Source of the DNA: JBBDST01 sp040904765
Lineage (GTDB): Bacteria > Actinomycetota > Nitriliruptoria > Nitriliruptorales > Nitriliruptoraceae
Assembly (NCBI GenBank): GCA_040904765.1
Contig: JBBDST010000026.1
Location: 65,360 to 129,359, forward strand
DNA length: 64,000 bases
Reading direction: 5' to 3'
Numbering within the stretch: position 1 is the stretch's first letter; every line of letters starts with the position of its first letter. The translations under genes and the position numbers were made by a program. Positions 1 to 8,998 of the stretch are shown piece by piece. The notes beneath the pieces were generated by a model. It worked only from the letters and a program-made list of their open reading frames with translations, searched no databases and was not told the origin of the DNA.

Positions 1-641
1 AGAACGACGAGGATGAGGAGGCTAAAGAGGTAGAACATGCCGATCGCGCTGATGTCGAGCCCAACGATGGTGCGGCGTTGAAAGATGTCAAAACCAAGCA
101 GTACGACAGTAGTTGGGGCACGACCGATACCGCTGCCGCCACTCATCCAAGTGGCTTCTTTAAACACATGCTCGCCGATGAACAAGATGCCAAGCGTCAA
201 GATGGCCAGGTAGAGGCCGCGAACTCTTGCGGCAAGTGGCGCGATGAGCCATCCGATGACGGCAGGGACAAGTCCAGCTAGGGGTAACCAGATCAGTAAG
301 TCAAGTTCATATCCGCGCACCAGATTGGTAGAGACCCCACCAATGACTGCAGCGGTGTAGGCGCCCATACCCATAAAAAAGGCGTGGCCAAGCGATATCT
401 GACCGGCGTAGCCGCTGATAATGTTTAGCCCAATGCCACCGATTGCGTACACAACGACGAGCGAGGCGACTCCCATCAGGTCGCGGTTCAAAAATATTGG
501 TAGCGATAGTGCGATAGTAAAGAGGAGCAGCGTTACAACTTTTTTGGTTGTCGTGTTCCAGATCGCCTGTTCTTGCCGGTAAGCGGCGTACAGCAAGGGG
601 CGGCCACGCGTTAGCGCACGTTGTGTTTGACGAGCTGTCAT
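1..641 (-). CDS. livM: LivM-type branched-chain amino acid ABC transporter permease (partial)
   Basis: Second membrane subunit of a HAAT-family importer. The 3' end lies beyond the left edge of the window; 213 codons are visible. The ATG at 641-639 overlaps the livH stop in an ATGA arrangement, which fixes the start. After a basic N-terminus of about 35 residues the protein is strongly hydrophobic and carries the LivM hallmark GLNIISGYAGQISLGHAFFMGMGAY at about residues 70-95 (shown as its two halves GLNIISGYAGQ and ISLGHAFFMGMG). It is the last visible gene of the livF-livG-fadD-livH-livM operon and should pair with LivH to form the channel. The family is known for branched-chain amino acids but also for other carboxylates; the substrate cannot be read from the permease. 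A periplasmic binding protein would be expected further left. Confidence 0.92.
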   Translation of the reverse strand, partial: MTARQTQRALTRGRPLLYAAYRQEQAIWNTTTKKVVTLLLFTIALSLPIFLNRDLMGVASLVVVYAIGGIGLNIISGYAGQISLGHAFFMGMGAYTAAVIGGVSTNLVRGYELDLLIWLPLAGLVPAVIGWLIAPLAARVRGLYLAILTLGILFIGEHVFKEATWMSGGSGIGRAPTTVVLLGFDIFQRRTIVGLDISAIGMFYLFSLLILVV

Positions 642-1534
642 ACCCGTGTCACCTCCTTGGTGCCAAAGAGGCCATAGGGGCGCACCATCAAGGCCAACAC
701 CAAAATTAGGTAGGGCACGATGATGTCGACGTTGGCGCCCAGAAACGACGCATATTCGGGTTGATACGAACGGGTTAACGATTCGGCAACACCGATCATA
801 AGCCCTGCGACTACTGAGCCTTTGATCGAGTCAAGACCGCCAAGAATGATCACCGGCAAGGCTTTCAAAGCGATCAGGGCAGTGGTGGATTCGATACCTC
901 CCGCACCGGTGCCGATCAGCATTCCAGCCAGTCCGGCAAGTGCAGCCGACAGAGCCCATGCCAACGAAAACATGCGTCCAACCGGAATACCTTGCGCAAG
1001 AGCTGTTTCCTGATCCAGGGAAGTGGCACGCATGGCAAGTCCGATGCGTGAATACTGCAACAACCCGCCGACGATGGCGATGGCGCTAAGGGACAGCACG
1101 ATTTTGGCGAGATCGACCTCAAAGATGACGATGCTTCCCACGCTGAACCGGTTGAGTTGCCATGGGTCGCCGACAGTGAGGATGTCAGGGCCGATGAGAC
1201 GGCTGGCAACGACGGTGAGGATGATGAACACACCGACAGTCACCATGGCCGCCGAGAACACGGGGCGTCCAACGAGGGGACGCAACGCGATGCGTTCGGT
1301 GGTTGCACCGATGGCAGCGAGCACGACCATGGCGGCCAGTACTGCGATCGGGAACGGGAAACCGATGCGAAACACAAACCATGACGTGAAGTAGGCGCCA
1401 AGGATCATCAGTGCCGGCTGGGCAAAGTTGATGACTTGGGTGGCCCGGTAGATGATGACGAAACCGACTGCTATCAGCGCATAGGTGCTGCCGATGGCAA
1501 GGCCGCGAATGATCGAGGGAAGCAGGATCTCCAT
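638..1534 (-). CDS. livH: LivH-type branched-chain amino acid ABC transporter permease
   Basis: Inner-membrane permease subunit of a HAAT-type ABC importer, 298 residues, the usual size for LivH. It begins with a membrane segment followed by GSTYALIAVGFVIIYRATQV, the conserved LivH N-terminal signature (GxxYALxAxGxxLIYx), and ends with IKGSVVAGLMIGVAES, also typical. The ATG (1534-1532) shares its first base with the stop of the upstream acyl-CoA synthetase gene (TGATG), and its own stop overlaps the livM start, so translation is probably coupled along the operon. Identity as LivH is secure from the family motifs; the transported compound is not known. The neighbouring fadD suggests that the imported compound may be a carboxylic acid activated to a CoA thioester. 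Confidence 0.94.
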   Translation of the reverse strand: MEILLPSIIRGLAIGSTYALIAVGFVIIYRATQVINFAQPALMILGAYFTSWFVFRIGFPFPIAVLAAMVVLAAIGATTERIALRPLVGRPVFSAAMVTVGVFIILTVVASRLIGPDILTVGDPWQLNRFSVGSIVIFEVDLAKIVLSLSAIAIVGGLLQYSRIGLAMRATSLDQETALAQGIPVGRMFSLAWALSAALAGLAGMLIGTGAGGIESTTALIALKALPVIILGGLDSIKGSVVAGLMIGVAESLTRSYQPEYASFLGANVDIIVPYLILVLALMVRPYGLFGTKEVTRV

Positions 1535-3435
1535 CAGCTGGCTTTCTCATCAACAACAACCGCCGCAGTGGACGGGTGAACCTGAGTGAGGTCGCCTCCG
1601 GCGTGACTTGTGGCGTTGGCATACATCTCGTCAACGAGGTAGGCGAAAGTGGCGAGCATGACGGACCGTTTCACTTTCTGGGTTGCCGTCAGATCTCCTT
1701 CTTCATGGTCAAGTTCTTTGAACAGCATCCGAAACTTACGGACCTGTTCTACCGACGCATACCGGCTATTGACGTCCATAATGGTTTTCTGCATCAACGT
1801 CAGCACTTCGGGTTTTTCGGTTAAGTCACGGTAGGTCGTGTAGGAGATGCGGTGACGCTGCGCATAGTTTGCAACCGTGTCGAGTTCGATCCCGATCAAC
1901 GCGGTGAGGTAGGGCCGCTTGTCGCCGATGATCACAGCTTCTTTCACATACGGCGATGACTTCAGTGCGTTTTCGATCTCTGATGGGGAAATATTCTTTC
2001 CACCGGCAGTGATGATGATGTCTTTAATACGGTCAACGATCCGAACGTGAGTGCCGTCAATCCATTCGCCCATGTCGCCGGTGTGCAACCAGCCGTCGGC
2101 ATCTAACGTCGCTTTGGTTGCCGCTTCGTTGTTCCAGTAGCCGACAAAATTGGCGGGATGGCGCGTGAGAATTTCGCCGGTGATCTCGTCAATTTTTAGC
2201 TCGGTACCGTCTTGAGGTTCACCGACCGTGCCCAGTTTTACCCGTCCACGACGGTTCACTGTCGCGATCGCCGAGTTTTCAGTCATCCCATAGATCTCAT
2301 AGATCGGGACCCCAATTCCAAAGAAGAACTGCAAAATTTCTGGAGCGATGGGGGCAGCGCCAGACCCGGCAGCCCGAACCTTACGCATCCCGATGCGGTC
2401 CTTCAACGCACGGTAGAACAGCGGATAGCCGATGGCATACAGGACTCTTGTAAGCGCCGTGTGTGAACCATTGTTTGCGATGATTCGTTCGCCCATAAAC
2501 TGGGCTGTACGCATCCAGACGGCAAAGTTCAGCCGTTTAAAGCGAGACGCGGACGCCATTTTTACGTGGATGCCAGCGGCGATCTTCTCCCAGATGCGGG
2601 GTACCGCAAAAAATAGGGTGGGTTGTACTTCACGCAGGTTCGTTTGGACGGTGTCGATCGATTCGGCGAAGTGCACCACTGCACCAGAGGCTGCGTTGGT
2701 CCAGATGGTTGCGGCTCGTTCAGCGACGTGACACAGCGGCAGGTAGGACAGTGCAACATCAGTTTCGTCTGGGGGAGGATCAAAAAAGCCACCGGAGTGC
2801 ACCAAGATTTTGATGGCAAACGCGATGTTTCCGTGGGTGAGAACCGCACCTTTTGGTGGACCGGTGGTCCCAGACGTATAAATCAAGGTGGCCGGGTCGT
2901 CGGGATGTGCGTCTTTGGCATGGCGTGCAAGCAAGTCAGGGTGAGCAGCCCGATGTTCATCACCGAGGCGCAAAAAAGTGTCGTATGCCAACAGTTTTGG
3001 GTGCGTATAGTCACGCACGCCACGCGCTTCGAGGTAGACGATGTGGGTAAGTTCAGGGCATTCGGCTTCGATTTCAAGCGCCTTGTCGACCTGTTCTTGA
3101 TCTTCGGCAATCAGAATTTTTGATCCCGAATCGGTAAGGAGATATTTCACTTCGGGTGCGGGATTGGTGGGATACAGGCCGACCGTGATGGCGCGCAGCG
3201 CACCGATCGCCGCGTCCGTATACAGCCATTCCGGCCGGTTTTCGCTGTGGATTGCCACCCGGTCGCCGGGACATACGCCAAGTGCGGCAAGCGCATGGGC
3301 GATTCTGGAGGCTTGTTCGTGATAGGTGGCCCAGTTGATGTCTTGCCAAATGCCAAGACTTTTCGCGCGCATCGCCACAAGGTCGGGGGTGGCATCAGCC
3401 CGTTCGCGAACAAGCGAAGTGAGGGTGGTGGTCAT
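1534..3435 (-). CDS. long-chain acyl-CoA synthetase (AMP-dependent, FadD-like) inside the liv operon
   Basis: Adenylate-forming enzyme of 633 residues that would activate a carboxylic acid to its CoA ester with ATP. The P-loop TLIYTSGTTGPPKGAVLTH lies at about residues 187-205 and the A5 motif YEIYGMTEN at about 385. The later motifs GWLHTGDMG and DRIKDIIITAGGKNISPSEIE are complete, including the catalytic lysine region. Length and motif order match long-chain fatty acyl-CoA ligases (FAA1/FadD15-like). The start overlaps the livG stop (ATGA) and the stop overlaps the livH start (TGATG), so it is an integral cistron of the transporter operon. Import and CoA activation of one substrate is a reasonable inference. 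Fatty acid, aromatic acid or sterol side chain cannot be told apart here. Confidence 0.93.
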   Translation of the reverse strand: MTTTLTSLVRERADATPDLVAMRAKSLGIWQDINWATYHEQASRIAHALAALGVCPGDRVAIHSENRPEWLYTDAAIGALRAITVGLYPTNPAPEVKYLLTDSGSKILIAEDQEQVDKALEIEAECPELTHIVYLEARGVRDYTHPKLLAYDTFLRLGDEHRAAHPDLLARHAKDAHPDDPATLIYTSGTTGPPKGAVLTHGNIAFAIKILVHSGGFFDPPPDETDVALSYLPLCHVAERAATIWTNAASGAVVHFAESIDTVQTNLREVQPTLFFAVPRIWEKIAAGIHVKMASASRFKRLNFAVWMRTAQFMGERIIANNGSHTALTRVLYAIGYPLFYRALKDRIGMRKVRAAGSGAAPIAPEILQFFFGIGVPIYEIYGMTENSAIATVNRRGRVKLGTVGEPQDGTELKIDEITGEILTRHPANFVGYWNNEAATKATLDADGWLHTGDMGEWIDGTHVRIVDRIKDIIITAGGKNISPSEIENALKSSPYVKEAVIIGDKRPYLTALIGIELDTVANYAQRHRISYTTYRDLTEKPEVLTLMQKTIMDVNSRYASVEQVRKFRMLFKELDHEEGDLTATQKVKRSVMLATFAYLVDEMYANATSHAGGDLTQVHPSTAAVVVDEKAS

Positions 3436-4286
3436 ACTGCCCCCTCGTTGTCAAGTTCATCTGGGTCAGCCACCCCAAGATAAGCGGCGATCACGGCCGG
3501 GTCTTGTTGTACTTGATCTGGCGTGTCAAGGGCGATGCGTTCACCAAAATGCATCACCATGACGCGGTCAGCAAGGTCCATCACCAGACCCATGTCGTGC
3601 TCGACCAGCAAAATGGTGGTGCCAAGTTCGGAACGAATGTCCAGAATAAACCGGGCCATATCTTCTGTTTCTTCAACGTTCATGCCAGCCACGGGTTCGT
3701 CGAGCAAGAGCAGTTTGGGTTCCATCGCAAGTGCTCGCCCCAGTTCGATACGTTTTTTGACTCCGTAGGGCAGCATGCCGACGGGAAGTTGACGGTGTCC
3801 TGCGATCTCTAAAAACTCGATGATTGTTTCGACGATTTCGCGATTGGCGAGTTCTTCGCGTTCCGCCCGCCCGCGATACAGCATCCCCGATACTGCGCCA
3901 TATTTCAGATGGAGGTGACGGCCTAACAGCAGATTTTCGACCACCGTAAGGTTGTCGAAAAGTTCAATGTTTTGGAATGTTCGGGCAACACCTTTGGCGG
4001 CGATGTCGTGGGGAGCCAGCCCGATTAAGCCATCGCCCAGTAGCTTGATTTGACCCGCGTCTGGCCGGTACACACCAGAGATGGCGTTGAACACTGATGT
4101 CTTGCCGGCACCGTTTGGCCCGATGATGGCGAGTAGCTCGCCGGCAGTGACAGTGAACGACAAGTCACGGACAGCGACGTTGCCACCAAAACTGAGCGAG
4201 ATATTCGAAACGTTGAGCAGTGGCGTGTCGGTGGTAGTGATAGTTGTACCTGGCAAGACACGACTGAGATCGGCTGAACTTGTCAT
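3432..4286 (-). CDS. livG: LivG-type ABC transporter ATP-binding protein
   Basis: Cytoplasmic ATPase of the HAAT importer, about 284 residues. Walker A is GPNGAGKTS and Walker B LLLLDEPVAGM. The signature region is the LivG form LPYGVKKRIELGRAL rather than LSGGQ, and the H-loop is LLVEHDMGLVM. I choose the ATG at 4286 because it forms an ATGA overlap with the livF stop; a GTG at 4295 would give three extra residues and a 13-nt overlap. An N-terminal extension of about 20 residues precedes the ABC domain. It heterodimerises with LivF in this family and energises LivH/LivM. It is followed immediately by the acyl-CoA synthetase gene. Confidence 0.94.
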   Translation of the reverse strand: MTSSADLSRVLPGTTITTTDTPLLNVSNISLSFGGNVAVRDLSFTVTAGELLAIIGPNGAGKTSVFNAISGVYRPDAGQIKLLGDGLIGLAPHDIAAKGVARTFQNIELFDNLTVVENLLLGRHLHLKYGAVSGMLYRGRAEREELANREIVETIIEFLEIAGHRQLPVGMLPYGVKKRIELGRALAMEPKLLLLDEPVAGMNVEETEDMARFILDIRSELGTTILLVEHDMGLVMDLADRVMVMHFGERIALDTPDQVQQDPAVIAAYLGVADPDELDNEGAV

Positions 4287-5068
4287 GACAGCCACCGCTT
4301 CCGGCGTTTGTAATGTTTGACGTCACGAAATGACGCCGCTCCTTCGCCTTGTAAACCGAGGTAAAACTCGCGAATGTCGTCGTCTTCACGCAGCGCTGCA
4401 GCCGATTTGTCCATCACAATCTTGCCGTTTTCCAGCACGTAACCATGGTGTGCTACCGACAAGGCCATGCGTGCGTTTTGTTCAACGAGCAGCACCGCAG
4501 TGCCATCAGCGTTGATGGCAGCGATGAGGTCGCGGATCTGGGACACGATCTGTGGGGCTAAACCAAGTGAGGGTTCGTCGAGAATCAGCAGGCGTGGTTC
4601 TGGCATGAGTGCTCGGCCGATGGCAAGCATCTGTTGTTCCCCACCGGAGAGGTACCCGGCGGTGCTATGACGGCGGGCAGCGAGCACGGGAAACGTGTCA
4701 TAGATGCGCGCCATGCGTTCGGCGATCAGTTTGCGGGTGACGTTGTGCGCCCCAACTTTAAGATTTTCTTCCACGGTGAACGTTGTGAAGATGCGGCGGC
4801 CTTCCATCACTTGGCTGACACCGCGGCCAACAATTTTTGGTGCGCTGTCACCGGTGATGGGGTCATCGTCGAGAGTAATAGTGCCTTTGGTGATCGCTCC
4901 GCGATGTATTGGTAAGAGACCAGTAATGGCCCGCAGCACAGTCGTTTTGCCCGAGCCGTTGCCACCGAGCAATGCCACAATCTGACCGTCAGGGACCGTG
5001 AGTGAGACACCTTTTAGAACCAGGATGACGTCCTCATACACGACTTCGAGGTTCTTGACCGTCAGCAT
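4283..5068 (-). CDS. livF: LivF-type ABC transporter ATP-binding protein
   Basis: Second ATPase of the HAAT importer, 261 residues, first gene of the operon. Walker A is GGNGSGKTT, the signature YLSGGEQQMLAIGRAL, Walker B LLILDEPSLGLAP and the H-loop LLVEQNARMAL. The LSGGEQQML form and LDEPSLGLAP are characteristic of LivF. A good ribosome-binding site (AGGAGAGG) lies just upstream of the ATG. The promoter should lie in the 133-bp gap shared with the divergent holA gene; I could not identify a convincing -10/-35 pair there. The C-terminus extends about 25 residues beyond a minimal LivF and ends in a basic stretch. Confidence 0.94.
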   Translation of the reverse strand: MLTVKNLEVVYEDVILVLKGVSLTVPDGQIVALLGGNGSGKTTVLRAITGLLPIHRGAITKGTITLDDDPITGDSAPKIVGRGVSQVMEGRRIFTTFTVEENLKVGAHNVTRKLIAERMARIYDTFPVLAARRHSTAGYLSGGEQQMLAIGRALMPEPRLLILDEPSLGLAPQIVSQIRDLIAAINADGTAVLLVEQNARMALSVAHHGYVLENGKIVMDKSAAALREDDDIREFYLGLQGEGAASFRDVKHYKRRKRWLS

Positions 5069-5201
5069 CGGCCTCTCCTTGACAGACGTGCGTGCAGCCC
5101 GCCAGCGGCATGAGCGTAACCTTTTTCATCGATGTGTGAGAGAATTACCTGTGCTTGGGTGAGCGGTTACGCTTGGCTGGCTTAACTCACAGCAGGAGCA
5201 C

Positions 5202-6173
5202 ATGTTGGGTGTTGTTTTGATCACCGGCGACGATGAGCTGCTGCTGTTGCGCGCCACCGAAGCAGTGATCGCAAAACGTACCGCCACGTTTGCTGACATG
5301 GAGTGGCAGCAGTACGACATCGCAGAGTTGGACCAGCTACCGGAACTGCGCACAGCATCCCTGTTTGCCACCAGAGCTGGAGTGGTTTTACGCGGCGTTG
5401 AAGCCGTGAATGCAACCCTAAAAACGGCGTTAGAAGAGTATGTCGCCGACCCGTCACCCGATTCGGAATTGGTGTTAGTGGCGCACGGGGTAGGCAAAAT
5501 TCCCACACTGGTAAAACGGGCAAGCGCTGCAGGTGAACGTATTGAAGTGAAAACGCCAGCGCAGTGGGACGACCGCGGGTGGGATCAACTGGTCACAGAC
5601 GAGTTTCGCCGGCTTGATCGCGCCTGTGATGCCGGCGCAGTCGCAGCACTGCGCGAGTATGCCGGGATGTCGCCGACCCAAATCGCCTCACAGGTACGCA
5701 CTGTTGTGGCGTCGTCAAGCGAATCACCAGTGACCCGCGCACAGGTTGAGGCGGTGTTGACCGTCGTGGCTGAGGCTGGGGCGTTTGCGGTGGCTGATGC
5801 CTACGTGGGACGTGATCCTGCCGCTGCGATTGTGGCGGTGCGTGCAGCGATGCGTGCCGGCGTTGCACCACTTGCGATTGTGGGTGCGCTGACCTGGCGG
5901 ACACGCCAGTTGCTGTTGGCGCGTGGTGGTGCAAGCGCCAAAGAAGCCGGAGTGCGTTCGGAGGGTCAGTGGCGACGGGCCAAGCAGGATGCTGCCGGGT
6001 TTACGCCAGGGGAGTTGGCGTGGTGCCATGACCGGTTAGCACAGTTAGATATCGATTTGAAATCGGTCGATGCTGCCGATGCGGTGGTGCTAGAGATCGG
6101 TGTGTTAGAGATTGCGACTAGCCGGAGCGTTTCGGCCCCGTTTAACCCGCTTGCAGGCAAGTCCCGCCAGTAG
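5202..6173 (+). CDS. holA: DNA polymerase III delta subunit
   Basis: Clamp-loader subunit that opens the beta sliding clamp, 323 residues, a normal length. It begins VLITGDDELLLLRATEAVI, the usual N-terminal HolA pattern (xxGxDxxLxxxA). The middle contains ELREYAG-type and LTWRTRQLLLARGGAS motifs of domain III. An AGGAG ribosome-binding site (5192-5196) sits six bases before the ATG. It is divergent from the liv operon and converges with rpsT; the holA-rpsT arrangement on opposite strands is a common bacterial neighbourhood, which supports the call. Sequence conservation in delta is low, so the assignment rests on both pattern and context. Confidence 0.88.
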   Translation: MLGVVLITGDDELLLLRATEAVIAKRTATFADMEWQQYDIAELDQLPELRTASLFATRAGVVLRGVEAVNATLKTALEEYVADPSPDSELVLVAHGVGKIPTLVKRASAAGERIEVKTPAQWDDRGWDQLVTDEFRRLDRACDAGAVAALREYAGMSPTQIASQVRTVVASSSESPVTRAQVEAVLTVVAEAGAFAVADAYVGRDPAAAIVAVRAAMRAGVAPLAIVGALTWRTRQLLLARGGASAKEAGVRSEGQWRRAKQDAAGFTPGELAWCHDRLAQLDIDLKSVDAADAVVLEIGVLEIATSRSVSAPFNPLAGKSRQ

Positions 6174-6203
6174 CCGAAAGGACACGAAACGGTCAGCGGG
6201 TTA

Positions 6204-6467
6204 TTACGCCAACGTCTGGAGGCGTTTGGCCATCCCGGACTTTTTGTTGGCGGCCGTGTTCTTGTGAAGAATGCCCTTGGTCGCAGCTTTGTCGAGTGCA
6301 CGCGCAGCAATGTCGTATGCGCTTTTCGCAGCGTCGCGGTCGCCCGCATCGGCGGCTGAACGGAACGTACGAATGTAGGTACGCAGGCTTGATCGCACGG
6401 CACGGTTACGTTCGAAAGCCGCGAGGTTTTGCCGGTTCCGCTTGATCTGTGACTTGATGTTCGCCAT
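6204..6467 (-). CDS. rpsT: 30S ribosomal protein S20
   Basis: Primary 16S rRNA-binding protein of the small subunit, 87 residues. It has the family's basic start MANIKSQIKRNRQNLAAFERN and the C-terminal GILHKNTAANKKSGMAKRL. The gene is monocistronic on the minus strand and converges with holA with only 30 bp between the two stops. The upstream gap to csp (6468-6724) must hold its promoter. A GAGGAGAG-type ribosome-binding site is visible just upstream of the ATG on the minus strand. No anomalies. Confidence 0.98.
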   Translation of the reverse strand: MANIKSQIKRNRQNLAAFERNRAVRSSLRTYIRTFRSAADAGDRDAAKSAYDIAARALDKAATKGILHKNTAANKKSGMAKRLQTLA

Positions 6468-6649
6468 GCGTTCGTTGCTCTCCTCGAAAAACTATGTGCG
6501 TGACGCACACGGCGCCGCTGTGCGGCAGACGGTTCCGGCGTTTCGTAAGCCGGTTACGAGCGCACCACGTGTTGGATGCGTGTTAGAGGCAAAGGGTAGC
6601 AGTTGTTTTGAACCGGCGGCAACCGCAGGTTTTTGTTGGGAAACGCAAG

Positions 6650-6670
6650 AAGCCCCGCATAGCGGGGCTT
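6650..6670 (-). terminator. strong GC hairpin downstream of csp, probable terminator
   Basis: A perfect 9-bp inverted repeat, AAGCCCCGC / GCGGGGCTT, with a 3-base loop (6659-6661). It lies 54 bp beyond the csp stop on the minus strand. The minus-strand sequence after the hairpin (CTTGCGTTT) is only weakly T-rich, so termination efficiency is uncertain. It also separates csp from rpsT, which is read in the same direction, and may insulate the two genes. Confidence 0.6.
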
Positions 6671-6724
6671 CGCGACGACCGTAAGTGACGAACGCGCGTC
6701 CTTTTAGGGTCGTTTCAGGCTTGC

Positions 6725-6928
6725 TCAGACCGGGCGGACGTCGCTTGCCTGTGGGCCTTTTTGACCCTGGGTTACCTCGAATTCGACCTTTTGGCCTTCA
6801 TCGAGTGACTTATACCCGTCGACCATGATCGCGGAGAAGTGGACAAAAAGGTCCTCGCCTCCAGAGTCGGGCTGAATGAACCCATAACCCTTGTCGGCGT
6901 TGAACCACTTAACGGTACCTTCTGGCAT
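6725..6928 (-). CDS. cold-shock domain protein (CspA family)
   Basis: Single OB-fold RNA/ssDNA-binding protein of 67 residues, the canonical size. Both RNP motifs are intact: KGYGFIQP (RNP1) and DLFVHFSAI (RNP2). The start MPEGTVKWFNADKG is typical of actinobacterial CspA. The gene is divergent from lepA across a 165-bp gap that probably provides a long 5' leader, as is usual for csp mRNAs. A hairpin terminator follows at 6650-6670. It presumably acts as an RNA chaperone; cold inducibility cannot be inferred from sequence alone. Confidence 0.97.
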   Translation of the reverse strand: MPEGTVKWFNADKGYGFIQPDSGGEDLFVHFSAIMVDGYKSLDEGQKVEFEVTQGQKGPQASDVRPV

Positions 6929-7037
6929 TATGTATTTCCCTATGTGACTAATCCGTATCGGGTAGTTCCCAGTATGGGGAACGCGACACCCCGTTCGGAT
7001 GCTTAGTCACTGTACAGTTTGTGCCGTCTGAACGCAC

Positions 7038-7056
7038 GACCGATTTTTTGTCGGTC
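7038..7056. other. hairpin in the csp-lepA divergent region
   Basis: GACCGA (7038-7043) and TCGGTC (7051-7056) form a perfect 6-bp stem around a T-rich loop (TTTTTTG) in the 165-bp gap between csp (minus) and lepA (plus). It could be part of the csp 5' leader, a regulatory site or chance. No recognised motif was seen. Confidence 0.3.
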
Positions 7057-7144
7057 AGATCCCGCCTAACGGTTCGGTGGCGCCGCTACGCTCGTGGTTC
7101 TGCGCGTCGGCGTCGACGCCTGTAGTGAAAGATCAGTGAGTCTC

Positions 7145-8998
7145 GTGTCTGTACCTGTCGCGAACATCCGCAATTTCTGCATCGTGGCTCACATCGACCA
7201 CGGCAAATCGACGTTGGCTGACCGGATGCTGCAACTCACCGAACTGGTTGATCCGCGACTGATGCGTGCGCAGTATCTCGACAAGATGGATATTGAGCGT
7301 GAGCGGGGTATCACCATTAAGGCACAGACTGCCCGTCTGCCCTACAAGCCGCTGGGTGATGTTGGCGAGACATACCTGTTGAATCTGATTGATACACCGG
7401 GGCACGTTGACTTTTCTTATGAGGTTTCCCGTGCGTTGAATGCGTGCGAAGGGGCGGTTCTGCTTGTTGACGCTGCACAAGGGATGGAAGCGCAAACGAT
7501 CGCGAATTTGTATCTGGCGCTTGAAGCCGATCTTGAGATCATTCCGGTGCTGAACAAGATTGACCTACCGTCAGCAAGGCCTGATGACATTGCCCGCGAG
7601 ATCGCGTCAATCATCGGCGGTAAACCTGAAGATGTGTTGCGGATCTCCGCGAAAACTGGCGAAGGTGTCGGCGCGGTGCTTGACGCAGTCGTTGACCGTG
7701 TTCCTGCCCCCACAGGGGCGGCAGATGCGCCCGCACGGGCACTCATTTTTGACTCACAGTACGACTCTTACCGCGGCACGGTCGTGCATTTTCGGGTGTT
7801 TGACGGTGAATTGAAACCTGGCGACAAAATTCGATTTTTAGCGACCGGTCACGAAACAGTAATTGATGACCTGGCTGTGTTTGCGCCAGAAGAAACCCCG
7901 ATCGGTTCGCTTGGGGTAGGTGAAGTCGGGATGCTATCGGCAGCGATTAAAGAAGTTGGGCTTGCCAAAGTAGGCGACACCATCACGCGTGCTACCAAAG
8001 ATGCACGTAATGTGCCGGCTTTGCCTGGCTACCGCGAACCGTTACCGATGGTGTTTTCGGGCTTATATCCGATCGATTCGGATGATTTTTCTTCCCTGCG
8101 TGATGCCTTAGAGAAGCTGCGGTTAAATGACGCCGCCTTCACGTTTGAACCTGAAACGTCGATGGCGCTCGGGTTTGGTTTCCGCTGCGGCTTTCTGGGT
8201 TTGTTGCATTTGGAGATCGTCAGCGAACGGATCGATCGCGAATTTGGCATCGAACTGGTGGCAACGGCTCCTAGTGTGCGTTACCGGGTCACGTTAGATC
8301 AGCCCCCTGATCCTGAAACGAACGAACGCCCGATCGCGTGGGTATCAAACCCGCAAGACCTGCCAGAATCGAACCGGATTGCTTCGATTGCCGAACCGAC
8401 AGTGAAGGCAATGATGCTCTTGCCAAGCGCCTATGTCGGCGCGGTGATGCAACTGTGTGAACGGCGTCGCGGCACTTTGCTTGCGATGGATTATCTCAGC
8501 GAAGAACGGGTTGAGCTGCGCTACCAGCTGCCGTTGGCAGCGATTATCACCGACTTTTTTGATCTGTTGAAATCGATTTCACGCGGCTATGCGTCACTGG
8601 ATTACGAAGTTGGCGCGTATGTGGAAGCGCCGCTGGTGAAAGTTGATGTGCTGTTAAATGGCGAACCGGTAGATGCGTTCTCGGCGATCGTGCACCGTGA
8701 TGAAGCCTACAATTTTGGCCGTTCCATGGTCGACAAGTTGCGTGAGTTGATTCCCCGGCAACTGTTTGACGTGCCGATTCAGGCTGCCGTTGGCGCCAAA
8801 ATTATTGCCCGTGAAACCGTGAAAGCCAAACGTAAAGACGTGCTCGCGAAATGCTACGGCGGTGACGTTTCGCGGAAACGAAAACTGCTGGAGAAGCAAA
8901 AAGAAGGCAAGAAACGGATGAAATCGGTCGGCTCTGTTGAAGTGCCACCAGAAGCGTTCGTGTCAGCGTTGCGCACGCCGACGGTGAAGAACGACTGA
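7145..8998 (+). CDS. lepA: elongation factor 4 (LepA), back-translocating GTPase
   Basis: Ribosome-associated translational GTPase. G1 is AHIDHGKST, G2 is RERGITIKAQT, G3 DTPGHVDF, G4 NKIDLP and G5 SAKTG. The C-terminal LepA-specific domain is present, ending KRMKSVGSVEVPPEAF. Reading from the GTG at 7145 gives 617 residues beginning MSVPVANIRNFCIVAHIDHG, close to the family norm of about 600. In-frame GTGs at 7094 and 7136 would add 17 or 3 residues, and the true start is not certain. The stop overlaps the next start (TGATG), so lepA and hemW form an operon, a frequent actinobacterial pairing. Confidence 0.96.
   Translation: MSVPVANIRNFCIVAHIDHGKSTLADRMLQLTELVDPRLMRAQYLDKMDIERERGITIKAQTARLPYKPLGDVGETYLLNLIDTPGHVDFSYEVSRALNACEGAVLLVDAAQGMEAQTIANLYLALEADLEIIPVLNKIDLPSARPDDIAREIASIIGGKPEDVLRISAKTGEGVGAVLDAVVDRVPAPTGAADAPARALIFDSQYDSYRGTVVHFRVFDGELKPGDKIRFLATGHETVIDDLAVFAPEETPIGSLGVGEVGMLSAAIKEVGLAKVGDTITRATKDARNVPALPGYREPLPMVFSGLYPIDSDDFSSLRDALEKLRLNDAAFTFEPETSMALGFGFRCGFLGLLHLEIVSERIDREFGIELVATAPSVRYRVTLDQPPDPETNERPIAWVSNPQDLPESNRIASIAEPTVKAMMLLPSAYVGAVMQLCERRRGTLLAMDYLSEERVELRYQLPLAAIITDFFDLLKSISRGYASLDYEVGAYVEAPLVKVDVLLNGEPVDAFSAIVHRDEAYNFGRSMVDKLRELIPRQLFDVPIQAAVGAKIIARETVKAKRKDVLAKCYGGDVSRKRKLLEKQKEGKKRMKSVGSVEVPPEAFVSALRTPTVKND

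Noticed and set aside
5079..5107. TTGACA at 5079-5084 as a holA promoter
   Set aside because: No -10-like hexamer follows at 16-18 bases.
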